A DNA stretch of 64,000 bases from an uncultured Aquimarina sp. (GTDB lineage: Bacteria > Bacteroidota > Bacteroidia > Flavobacteriales > Flavobacteriaceae). The notes under the pieces are model-generated. The model had not been told where the DNA came from. It did no database searches and saw nothing but the letters and a program-made list of their open reading frames with translations. Position 1 is the stretch's first letter, and each line of letters opens with the position of its first letter. Below, in pieces: positions 57,318-64,000 of the stretch. The translations under genes and the position numbers were made by a program. The stretch lies in contig CANLCT010000017.1 in the NCBI GenBank assembly GCA_947489195.1, positions 1 to 64,000 on the forward strand. The letters run 5' to 3'.

Positions 57318-57386
57318 CTAAAAATAAGATCATCATATATGAATAATACTTAAAAAACCGTTAAAGCTAGCGCATTCAATTTATAA

Positions 57387-59864
57387 ATGACCACAACAAA
57401 AAATAAAATAACTACTAAACTGGCGATTAGTTACCTGTTAGCAATATCGCTGAGTGTTATTGCTTTTGTGTTATTCTATCAGCAATTATCTAATTTTACA
57501 AGAATCACAAAAGGGGCTCCTAACCGAAATGAGCATGTATTTTTAATTAGTAAAACCATTACTGATTTGTATGAGATAGAAGCCTTAGGGAGAAACCTTA
57601 TCAAAGGAAAAGATTCTACAGACTTAGATTTATATCAAATTAAGGTAAATGAAATTAATGAAGCGATTGATGAATTAGTAAAAAAATACCCCGATAGTAG
57701 TCGACGGATACAAATAAACAGTATTAAGGATTTATTACGAAGAAAAAATATTAGTGTAGAGCAACTTACCAATATCTATAATAATAAAAGTACCGAAGAT
57801 TTTTATACCGCTGCTGTAAAAGAACTTAAACAGGTGGACCCTACATTTAGGAGTTATAAATACACCAACCGATTTAAAGAATTTAAGCCACATCAAAGGC
57901 GTTATTTGATTAAATTATTAGATTATTCCAAGCGCGATAACGAGAATAAAATAAGTAATAAAACAGTAGATTCTATTGCCGAATCGGTAACTAATGTGCT
58001 AATTAATTTAGCCAGAAAAGAGCGAGCCATTCAAAAACGTATTGAATCCAAAGAACAAGAAATTATTGAAAATGATCGTGTTTTAACCACACAAATGCGC
58101 TCGATGCTTACAGATTTAGAATGGCAAGAGTTACAAGAGGTTGCTAAACGAGAAGAAGAATCGCAAAAAGTACTTTCGCAAACCTCAAAAATTATTCTTT
58201 TTTCGACACTATTATCCTTGCTAACTGCTTTAACTTTTATTTATTTTATTAATAAGGATGTTAAAAAGAATGCTAAACAACAGCAACAATTAGCCGCTTC
58301 AAAAGCCTATGCAGAACAACTATTGAAAAGTAAGGAGAATTTAATGAATATGGTAACGCACGATGTGCGTGCGCCTTTGCATAGTATTTTAGGTTATTTG
58401 GAGCTATTATCAAATAGCAATATAAAAGAAAAAGAATTGCATTACATTAATCAAGCGCAAAAGTCGTCGGATTATATGTTGCATTTGGTAAATGATTTAC
58501 TTGATTTTTCAAAAGTAGAAGCAGGCAAATTATCTATAGAATCAGTTACTTTTCAACCAAGTGTTGTTATTGAAAATGCCATAAAACAGGCTGTTCCAAC
58601 AACAGATAATAAGGATTTAAAAATAGTAACTACTATTAGCGACTCGTTAAAGCAGTTGTTTTTGAGTGATCCATATAGAATAAAGCAGATTGCGATTAAT
58701 TTAATTAGTAATGCGTACAAATTTACCCCTTCAGGTTTTATTACTATCGATGCTAGTTTGGAGTATGAGGATAAAAATAATTATTTAAAATTGATGGTTT
58801 CCGATTCGGGAATTGGAATTACAAAAGATAAACAAAAACATATTTTTGAAGCTTTTTCGCAAGGTGATATTAGTTCCACAACTTATGAAGGTTTTGGACT
58901 TGGTTTGTTTATTACTAAAAGTTTAGTGGATATTTTAGGAGGAACGCTTTCGCTGGAAAGTGAACTGGGAAAAGGAAGTACTTTTACATGTTTTTTACCT
59001 TTGAAAGAAGGGAATAGTGTTGTGAAAAAACCCGTAGTTGCTATAGATTCAGATAACAGTGATGTGATAAGTATTGAATCGATTCATATATTAATTGTTG
59101 ACGATGATATGTCGCAGTTAGGTTTTTTACAAGAAATATTGAATCATTACAAAATTCCGCATACTGCATTTCAAGATGTTGAAAAAGCCGTGTATTTTGC
59201 ACAACAGCAACAACCTAATCTTGTATTTACAGATATTCAAATGCCAGTGAATGATGGTTATTCGTTTTTGAAATTATTAAAATCTCACGAGAGCACCTCT
59301 AAAATTCCTGTAATAGCTTTAACAGGTAATACTGAAAAATCGGAGCAAGAATTTATAGAAATGGGTTTTACTAAACGTTTTTTAAAACCTTACAAACCAG
59401 ATCATTTAATAAGTTCTATAAAAGAGGTTATTAATGTTGAAATTTTAACTTCTATTACTAGGCAATTGCCAAAAATAAATTTAGTTACTACAAGTTATGA
59501 TTTAACCGATATGGCATTGTTTTTAGAGCAAGATATGGATGCGGTTAAAAAAATATTAAAGACTTTTTTAACCATTACTTATGAGCGTGTAGTAAAATGG
59601 GAGCAAGCAATTCCAGAAAAGGATTTTGATACTTTAAAGGACTTGGCACATAAAATGAATCCAATGTTTACACAGGTAAAAGCAGAGTCTGTATATAAAA
59701 ACTTACGTGTAATTGAAAGAACTAAGGTAACCGAGACTATTGGTTTTTATGGTTTGTGCGAAGAAACCTTAAGAGCGATAAAAATGACAATTGATGATTT
59801 AGAAGTGTTTATGGCTGCAAATGAAGAAGTAGGAGATGTTTTTAAAGTACAAGAACAAGGCTAA
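57387..59864 (+). CDS. hybrid sensor histidine kinase/response regulator with Hpt-like end
   Basis: An 825-residue membrane phosphorelay protein. Transmembrane helices near 13-31 and 268-290 flank a helical extracytoplasmic sensor. Then come a histidine-kinase domain (His325 in THDVRAPLHS; SDSGIGI, GFGLGLFI), a receiver domain (Asp616 in FTDIQMP, preceded by ILIVDDD) and a C-terminal Hpt-like helix with His755 in LAHKMNPM. It is divergent from the thiamine operon and next to the agarase gene. No partner regulator is adjacent. Confidence 0.92.
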   Translation: MTTTKNKITTKLAISYLLAISLSVIAFVLFYQQLSNFTRITKGAPNRNEHVFLISKTITDLYEIEALGRNLIKGKDSTDLDLYQIKVNEINEAIDELVKKYPDSSRRIQINSIKDLLRRKNISVEQLTNIYNNKSTEDFYTAAVKELKQVDPTFRSYKYTNRFKEFKPHQRRYLIKLLDYSKRDNENKISNKTVDSIAESVTNVLINLARKERAIQKRIESKEQEIIENDRVLTTQMRSMLTDLEWQELQEVAKREEESQKVLSQTSKIILFSTLLSLLTALTFIYFINKDVKKNAKQQQQLAASKAYAEQLLKSKENLMNMVTHDVRAPLHSILGYLELLSNSNIKEKELHYINQAQKSSDYMLHLVNDLLDFSKVEAGKLSIESVTFQPSVVIENAIKQAVPTTDNKDLKIVTTISDSLKQLFLSDPYRIKQIAINLISNAYKFTPSGFITIDASLEYEDKNNYLKLMVSDSGIGITKDKQKHIFEAFSQGDISSTTYEGFGLGLFITKSLVDILGGTLSLESELGKGSTFTCFLPLKEGNSVVKKPVVAIDSDNSDVISIESIHILIVDDDMSQLGFLQEILNHYKIPHTAFQDVEKAVYFAQQQQPNLVFTDIQMPVNDGYSFLKLLKSHESTSKIPVIALTGNTEKSEQEFIEMGFTKRFLKPYKPDHLISSIKEVINVEILTSITRQLPKINLVTTSYDLTDMALFLEQDMDAVKKILKTFLTITYERVVKWEQAIPEKDFDTLKDLAHKMNPMFTQVKAESVYKNLRVIERTKVTETIGFYGLCEETLRAIKMTIDDLEVFMAANEEVGDVFKVQEQG

Positions 59865-59909
59865 TTGCTAACTAAGGTTGATGTTTTTTTTTATAATGTA
59901 AAAACTAGA

Positions 59910-59930
59910 TATTTTAAATATGATCAACCT
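59910..59930. repeat. 21-bp direct repeat, left copy (flanks agarase)
   Basis: TATTTTAAATATGATCAACC followed by T, identical to 62013-62033, with partial similarity for about ten further bases. It lies 46 bases after the hybrid-kinase stop codon. Confidence 0.9.
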
Positions 59931-60324
59931 ATTTATACGAAATTCTTATCAGTAAATCGTATTATATGATTATCTTCTTTTTTTTAATTTGTTTTATTAA
60001 AAACAAAAATAAATAAACAATCTTAAGACTTTAATAGTTTGAATTTTTATTCGAAAGAATAAACCTACAATATTTAAATTTAAACACCTTAATAATAAGT
60101 AATTAAGTGTTTTGTTCGGTGTAAAAAACATTAAGGGGATCAGCTCAATAAATTTGTATAAAAATGTTGTTTTTCTATTCGTTTTGATTTCCGAATTGAA
60201 TATTTCTTGTGTTTTTTTATAAATAGCAGTAAAATCAATGACTACAGAATAATTGATATTTTTTTATTACTTATTTTAATAATATTATTGTTTTTATGTT
60301 AAAATTAGTAAATATTTTTTGTTT
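59931..60324. other. long AT-rich region upstream of agarase
   Basis: About 390 bases with no supported gene. It lies inside the interval bracketed by the 21-bp direct repeats and leads into the agarase promoter, so regulatory sites for agarase are likely here. None could be identified individually. Confidence 0.55.
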
Positions 60325-60332
60325 TATATTTG
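60325..60332 (+). promoter_or_regulatory. -7 box of agarase
   Basis: TATATTTG exactly matches TAnnTTTG, 75 bases before the agarase start codon. No TTTG is seen at the standard -33 spacing. Confidence 0.55.
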
Positions 60333-60407
60333 AATAGCTTTAAAAATTATGTTCGCTCAAACATGCAGATTTTTTAAGGTAAACAACTAATTAAAAAACT
60401 AATAATC

Positions 60408-62006
60408 ATGAAAACAAAATTATTGTTAGTACTGTCATTTTTGGCAGTACTATCACTTTCAATCAATGCACAAGATTGGAATGGTATACCCGTTCCTGCA
60501 GATGCCGGAAACGGTAAAGTATGGCAACTACAATCTGATTTTTCAGATAGTTTTAATTACACTAGTTCGGACGATAATAGGCCTGCGGCATTTACTAACA
60601 AGTGGGTAGATACTTACCATAACGCATGGACAGGCCCAGGCTTAACACAATGGAACAAGCCGCAAGCATGGCATAATGGATCGCATTTAGCAATTCAGGC
60701 TCAACGTGCTCCAGATAATAAAGTATATTGTGGTATTATATCGTCTAAAAAAACGATACAATATCCAGTATATCTTGAGTGTAAGGCTAAAATAATGGAT
60801 CAAGTTTTAGCTAATGCTTTTTGGCTTTTAAGTCGCGATGATACTCAGGAAATTGATGTTATGGAAGGTTACGGAAGTAGTAGGCCAGATCAAACATGGT
60901 TTGCTGAAAGGATGCACCTTAGTCATCATGTATTTATTCGCCCTCCTAATTTTCAGGATTACCAACCATCAGATCCAGGATCATGGCATTATGCAGGGGG
61001 AAGAGTGTGGAGAGGTGATTTTCATAGGTATGGTTGTTATTGGAAAGATCCTTGGACTTTAGAGTATTATATAGACGGTGTTAAAGTAAGAACTGTATCC
61101 GGAAGGGATATTATAGATCCTAATAATTTCACAAATGGTACTGGGTTAAATAAGCCTATGACTATAATTATTGATGCAGAAAATCAAACGGATTGGAGAC
61201 CAGGCCCAACAGATGCAGAACTTGCTGATGATTCGAAGAATATATTTTGGGTGGATTGGGTACGTGTTTATAAGCCAGTAAATGGAAACGGTGGAAATAA
61301 CCCTCCACCCCCACCACCTCCAACTGGAGGAAATAATTCTGGAGCTCCAATAGGTAAAACCATATGGTTAAAGGCTAATAATGGGGCTGCGGGTTATGTA
61401 GTTGCAGAAAGGGGGGTAACCAATGCTCCATTAAGAGCAAATAGAAATAGAATTGGACAATGGGAAAAATTTAAAGTTGAAAATGCCGGAAATGGAAAAG
61501 TGCATTTTAAAGCTTTAGCAAATAATAAATATGTACAAGCCAGAATTAATGATGGCGGTAAAATGTTAGCTAGTACTAATAACAAGAGAGGTTGGGAAAC
61601 CTTTACATGGGAGTCTAGAGGAAATGGGAAAGTGGCATTAAAAGCCTTTAATAACAAATATGTACAAGCGCGATTAAATTTAGGGACCAACGAGCTAGCA
61701 GCTATAGCTGATAATGTTCAAGGTTGGGAAACTTTTAATTGGGGTGAGGTATCAGGAAGTAAAATTTTAGAAGCAACCAATGAAACTTCAGTATATACAT
61801 TATTTCCTAATCCATCAAGCTCATCTGATAAAGTAACTATAGAAAATGCGAATCAGGGCAGTAGTGTTATAATACATGATACATCGGGAGCAGTAATATC
61901 AACGGGTACTATTGATGCTAATAATCAAATTGAAATCAGTGATTTATCAAATGGTATTTATTTTGTAAAAGTTAACGATCGATCTGTAAAACTTGTGGTT
62001 GATTAA
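60408..62006 (+). CDS. secreted GH16 beta-agarase with trefoil domain and T9SS sorting signal
   Basis: An endo-beta-agarase-type enzyme that cleaves agarose outside the cell, 532 residues. The signal peptide ends near residue 21 (SINAQ). The GH16 catalytic domain covers about 25-290 with active-site motif EIDVME (Glu148 nucleophile, Asp150, Glu153 acid/base) in DTQEIDVMEGYGSSR, as in marine beta-agarases. A proline-rich linker (298-305) leads to a fascin/ricin-like trefoil at about 315-446 with repeated GWETF blocks. A T9SS C-terminal domain (LFPNPSSSSDKV) ends the protein. It is flanked by 21-bp direct repeats. Confidence 0.92.
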   Translation: MKTKLLLVLSFLAVLSLSINAQDWNGIPVPADAGNGKVWQLQSDFSDSFNYTSSDDNRPAAFTNKWVDTYHNAWTGPGLTQWNKPQAWHNGSHLAIQAQRAPDNKVYCGIISSKKTIQYPVYLECKAKIMDQVLANAFWLLSRDDTQEIDVMEGYGSSRPDQTWFAERMHLSHHVFIRPPNFQDYQPSDPGSWHYAGGRVWRGDFHRYGCYWKDPWTLEYYIDGVKVRTVSGRDIIDPNNFTNGTGLNKPMTIIIDAENQTDWRPGPTDAELADDSKNIFWVDWVRVYKPVNGNGGNNPPPPPPPTGGNNSGAPIGKTIWLKANNGAAGYVVAERGVTNAPLRANRNRIGQWEKFKVENAGNGKVHFKALANNKYVQARINDGGKMLASTNNKRGWETFTWESRGNGKVALKAFNNKYVQARLNLGTNELAAIADNVQGWETFNWGEVSGSKILEATNETSVYTLFPNPSSSSDKVTIENANQGSSVIIHDTSGAVISTGTIDANNQIEISDLSNGIYFVKVNDRSVKLVVD

Positions 62007-62012
62007 TGCTTT

Positions 62013-62033
62013 TATTTTAAATATGATCAACCT
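62013..62033. repeat. 21-bp direct repeat, right copy (flanks agarase)
   Basis: Identical to 59910-59930. It begins 6 bases after the agarase stop codon, so the two copies closely bracket the agarase gene with its upstream region. Confidence 0.9.
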
Positions 62034-62060
62034 AATATAACGTGTATTTAGTGAGTTAAA

Positions 62061-62100
62061 AAAGAGGCTATCCTTTTCCGGATAGTCTCTTTGTTTTTTT
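62061..62100 (+). terminator. intrinsic terminator after agarase
   Basis: A 13-bp stem with one G-T pair (AAAGAGGCTATCC/GGATAGTCTCTTT, six-base loop) is followed by TTGTTTTTTT. It lies outside the right direct repeat. Confidence 0.92.
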
Positions 62101-62321
62101 TAATTAGTATATTGGTCAACTATTTTACTTTTTTACGAAATAAAAATAAAGCGTATTGAGTTATATTATTTCTAATAAAGAAATTAGTTTAAAGAAACAC
62201 TTAAAATAAAGTTTTAATAGCATTTTAGTAAAAAAATAAAAATCATTATTTACTGATTTTAAATTATGTCAGAAATGTTATCGTAATCTCATTGTGTAAA
62301 CGCCCCAAAATTTACTACCAT
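62101..62321. other. intergenic region after agarase terminator
   Basis: About 220 bases of AT-rich sequence between the terminator and the small lipoprotein gene; with the stretch after the agarase stop the gene-free gap is about 315 bases. No gene or structured RNA was recognised. Confidence 0.55.
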
Positions 62322-62639
62322 ATGAAAAGAATAATTTTAAGCCTCATTTTTATTTTTAGTATCCTGTTTACCAATTGCTCAAGTTGTCAGCGAAATGGAT
62401 GCTTTACAGGCAAAAAAGTAAAATTACGTAAAGGCAAAAAGAAATCTGCGGGTGCTTTGGTTGGTGTTAAAGGAACATCAGATAAAAAATCGCTCAAAGC
62501 ACAGGAAAAGGAAAGGAAGAAAGCGATTAAAGAGCGTAGAGAAACAGCAAAAAGAGCGCAAGATTCTATTGATGCACTTACAATTGATGCTCCAGAGTTA
62601 GATGGGCAAGAAGGAGAAGGCGAAGAAAAAGAAAAGTAA
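62322..62639 (+). CDS. small lysine/glutamate-rich lipoprotein
   Basis: A 105-residue predicted lipoprotein: signal ending in a lipobox cysteine near 18 (FTNCSSCQ), then a highly charged helical region (KAQEKERKKAIKERRETAKR) and an acidic tail ending EEKEK. The start is the ATG at 62322; an in-frame TTG at 62292 lacks a signal-like sequence before it. No family is recognised. Similar charged small lipoproteins are common in Flavobacteriaceae and of unknown function. Confidence 0.7.
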   Translation: MKRIILSLIFIFSILFTNCSSCQRNGCFTGKKVKLRKGKKKSAGALVGVKGTSDKKSLKAQEKERKKAIKERRETAKRAQDSIDALTIDAPELDGQEGEGEEKEK

Positions 62640-62667
62640 TACGTTTATTTTTTTGTAAATGGTATTG

Positions 62668-63315
62668 TTACAATTTGCCTTCCCATTCATTATAAAATTG
62701 AGTTAAATATTGTTCCATAAAATGATGGCGCTGTTCGGCTAATTGTTTGCCTGTTTGTGTGTTCATTTTATTTTTTAGAAGCAATAACTTTTCATAAAAA
62801 TGGTTGATGGTTGGCGCGGTAGATTTTTTGTATTCTTCTTTAGTCATAGTTAAGTTTGGCGGAATAGAAGGATTGTATATGGCTCTATTTTTAAATCCTC
62901 CATAATTAAATGTTCTGGCAATGCCAATTGCACCAAGGGCATCAAGCCTGTCTGCATCTTGTACTACTTGCAATTCTTTTGAGGTAAAAGGGGTTTTAAA
63001 ATTTCCTCCTTTAAAGGATATGTTTTCTATAATAGCAACTACATGATTTGTAAGTTTAATGTCTGCATGTTGGTTTTCTAAAAACAGTGTAGCTTTTTTA
63101 GGACCAATAGATTCATCACCATCATAAAACTTTGAATCGGCAATATCGTGTAGCAATGCGCCTAATTGTACAGTTAGTAAATCAACTTTTTCTGTTTTTG
63201 CAATATGGCAAGCAGTTTTAAAAACGCGTTCTGTATGGAACCAGTCATGCCCTCCTTCTGCAAAAGCGAGTTCTTTTTTTACAAAATCTATTGTTTTTTC
63301 TACTAATTTGTCCAT
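62668..63315 (-). CDS. HD-domain phosphohydrolase
   Basis: A 215-residue HD-superfamily metal-dependent phosphohydrolase. The metal motif is visible: first histidine in GHDWFHTERVFK, then LLHDIADSKF, and a later aspartate in VQDADRLDALGAIG. The layout matches YedJ-type HD proteins acting on phosphorylated small molecules or nucleotides. The substrate is unknown. It lies downstream of the desaturase but is separated by a terminator. Confidence 0.9.
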   Translation of the reverse strand: MDKLVEKTIDFVKKELAFAEGGHDWFHTERVFKTACHIAKTEKVDLLTVQLGALLHDIADSKFYDGDESIGPKKATLFLENQHADIKLTNHVVAIIENISFKGGNFKTPFTSKELQVVQDADRLDALGAIGIARTFNYGGFKNRAIYNPSIPPNLTMTKEEYKKSTAPTINHFYEKLLLLKNKMNTQTGKQLAEQRHHFMEQYLTQFYNEWEGKL

Positions 63316-63339
63316 GTATTTAGTGGTTTTTTAAAAGCA

Positions 63340-63366
63340 AAACCCCAGAGCTAGCTCATGGGGTTT
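63340..63366 (-). terminator. intrinsic terminator after acyl-ACP desaturase gene
   Basis: On the minus strand AAACCCCA pairs with TGGGGTTT, with an inner GAGC/GCTC stem and one bulged base, followed by TTGCTTTT. It ends the desaturase transcript before the HD gene. Confidence 0.8.
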
Positions 63367-63398
63367 AATATATTATTAGGTAAAAATAGAATTTCTAT

Positions 63399-64000
63399 TT
63401 ATTTTACTATGGCTGGATTAACCCATGAAAATTTAGGGCTTTCATCTGGTAATACCAAGCGATTGCTAATACGCTCCATACGAGTAGGTAGTTTCATAAC
63501 ATAATCACGAGCGCGTTCTGCTTTATCGTTTAAATCAGTTAAATTTTCAATATCCCATTTGTCAATTAAACGCTTCATAATATCTACATAGTCTTGAGCG
63601 GTGTATACTCCTAATTTTTGAGCTGAAATAGAAAACTCATCAAATTTGGCTCCAATAGCTTGTCCAGTTTCGCGTAAAAAGTGTGCTGGCATAATGATCT
63701 TACTTTTCATCATGTCCGAAAAAGCAATCATCATTTCACTAGGATCAAGTTTAAATATTTCATCAACAAAAGTGCTGTAGGCATTAAAGTGGCGCATTTC
63801 ATCGCCAGCAATAATTTTACACATTTTGGCTAATGATTTGTTAGAGTATTCACGTGCTAATTTGGCAACGCGATTATGTGATATGTTTGTTGCCAATTCT
63901 TGAAAACTTGTATAAACAAAGTTTTTATATGGATCGCGATCCGTTCCTATATCAAATCCATCACTAATTAAGTGTTGAGTGGTACGTTCTATTTCAATCA
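63399..64000 (-). CDS. acyl-[ACP] desaturase, partial (5' end beyond the window)
   Basis: The C-terminal about 200 residues of a soluble stearoyl-ACP-type diiron desaturase that introduces a double bond into acyl-ACP. The reading frame stays open to the window edge: IERTTQHLISDGFD and NFVYTSFQELATNISH precede a TTG that is not the real start. The second diiron motif is in IIAGDEMRHFNAY. The usual C-terminal region with MPAHFLRE follows. The missing N-terminal part must lie beyond 64000. Confidence 0.9.
   Translation of the reverse strand, partial: IEIERTTQHLISDGFDIGTDRDPYKNFVYTSFQELATNISHNRVAKLAREYSNKSLAKMCKIIAGDEMRHFNAYSTFVDEIFKLDPSEMMIAFSDMMKSKIIMPAHFLRETGQAIGAKFDEFSISAQKLGVYTAQDYVDIMKRLIDKWDIENLTDLNDKAERARDYVMKLPTRMERISNRLVLPDESPKFSWVNPAIVK

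Noticed and set aside
63399..63896. Acyl-ACP desaturase considered as a complete short gene starting at the TTG at 63896
   Set aside because: The reading frame continues to the window edge with conserved desaturase sequence, so the gene is truncated by the window and not by mutation.

Overview
The window is AT-rich chromosomal DNA from a marine member of the Bacteroidota, most likely Flavobacteriaceae. The evidence is SusC/SusD pairs, T9SS sorting domains on two secreted proteins, a GLPGLI-family protein, DUF3078/DUF2480/DUF3127 proteins, promoters matching the Bacteroidota -7 box (TAnnTTTG), and a secreted agarase that points to algal polysaccharide use. No rRNA, tRNA, CRISPR array, prophage or classical transposase was seen.

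Layout. 1-20577: two tandem SusC/SusD units, each with a downstream surface lipoprotein. The first is followed by a very large FG-GAP/UnbV lipoprotein, the second by a LacI-type regulator and a SulP anion transporter. No glycoside hydrolase lies in this block. 20920-36460: a SUF iron-sulfur cluster region (sufA, sufB, a small lipoprotein, sufC, sufD, then sufS, sufE, a SufT-like protein, DUF2480, two DUF3078 proteins). It is split between sufD and sufS by about 5 kb holding a glutaminase and a minus-strand trio: a small secreted Cys peptide, a GLPGLI protein and an outer-membrane barrel. 35846-42848: housekeeping genes (thioredoxin-like, aat, DUF3127, histidine kinase, HIT, greA) with small lipoproteins, an orphan ThiE-like protein and a 2OG dioxygenase. 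43047-47858: a 1603-residue G8-domain secreted protein. 48077-57317: a minus-strand thiamine operon under a TPP riboswitch, in transcription order thiS, thiC, thiE-like, thiD, thiE, thiG, thiH and a ThiF/MoeB-rhodanese gene. 57387-64000: a hybrid sensor kinase, a secreted GH16 beta-agarase, a small lipoprotein, an HD hydrolase and a partial acyl-ACP desaturase.

Main discovery candidate. Three genes of the four-helix-bundle family (the 23S rRNA intervening-sequence protein/Avd-like family) are interleaved in the thiamine operon. Each is bracketed by inverted repeats built from degenerate 7-nt units; the best pair matches at 29 of 33 positions. They look like small intervening-sequence-like elements inserted between cistrons of a protein-coding operon, and one has given thiH a repeat-encoded N-terminal extension. 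ORF-less inverted heptamer spacers also lie between thiS and thiC and between sufC and sufD.

Two further insertion scars stand out. A decayed copy of the rhodanese 3' end lies immediately beyond the G8 gene, with the intact copy on its other side. A perfect 21-bp direct repeat brackets the agarase gene. The organism therefore seems to acquire large secreted carbohydrate-active genes at the 3' ends of core genes. All functions are inferred from sequence reading; no database search was run.
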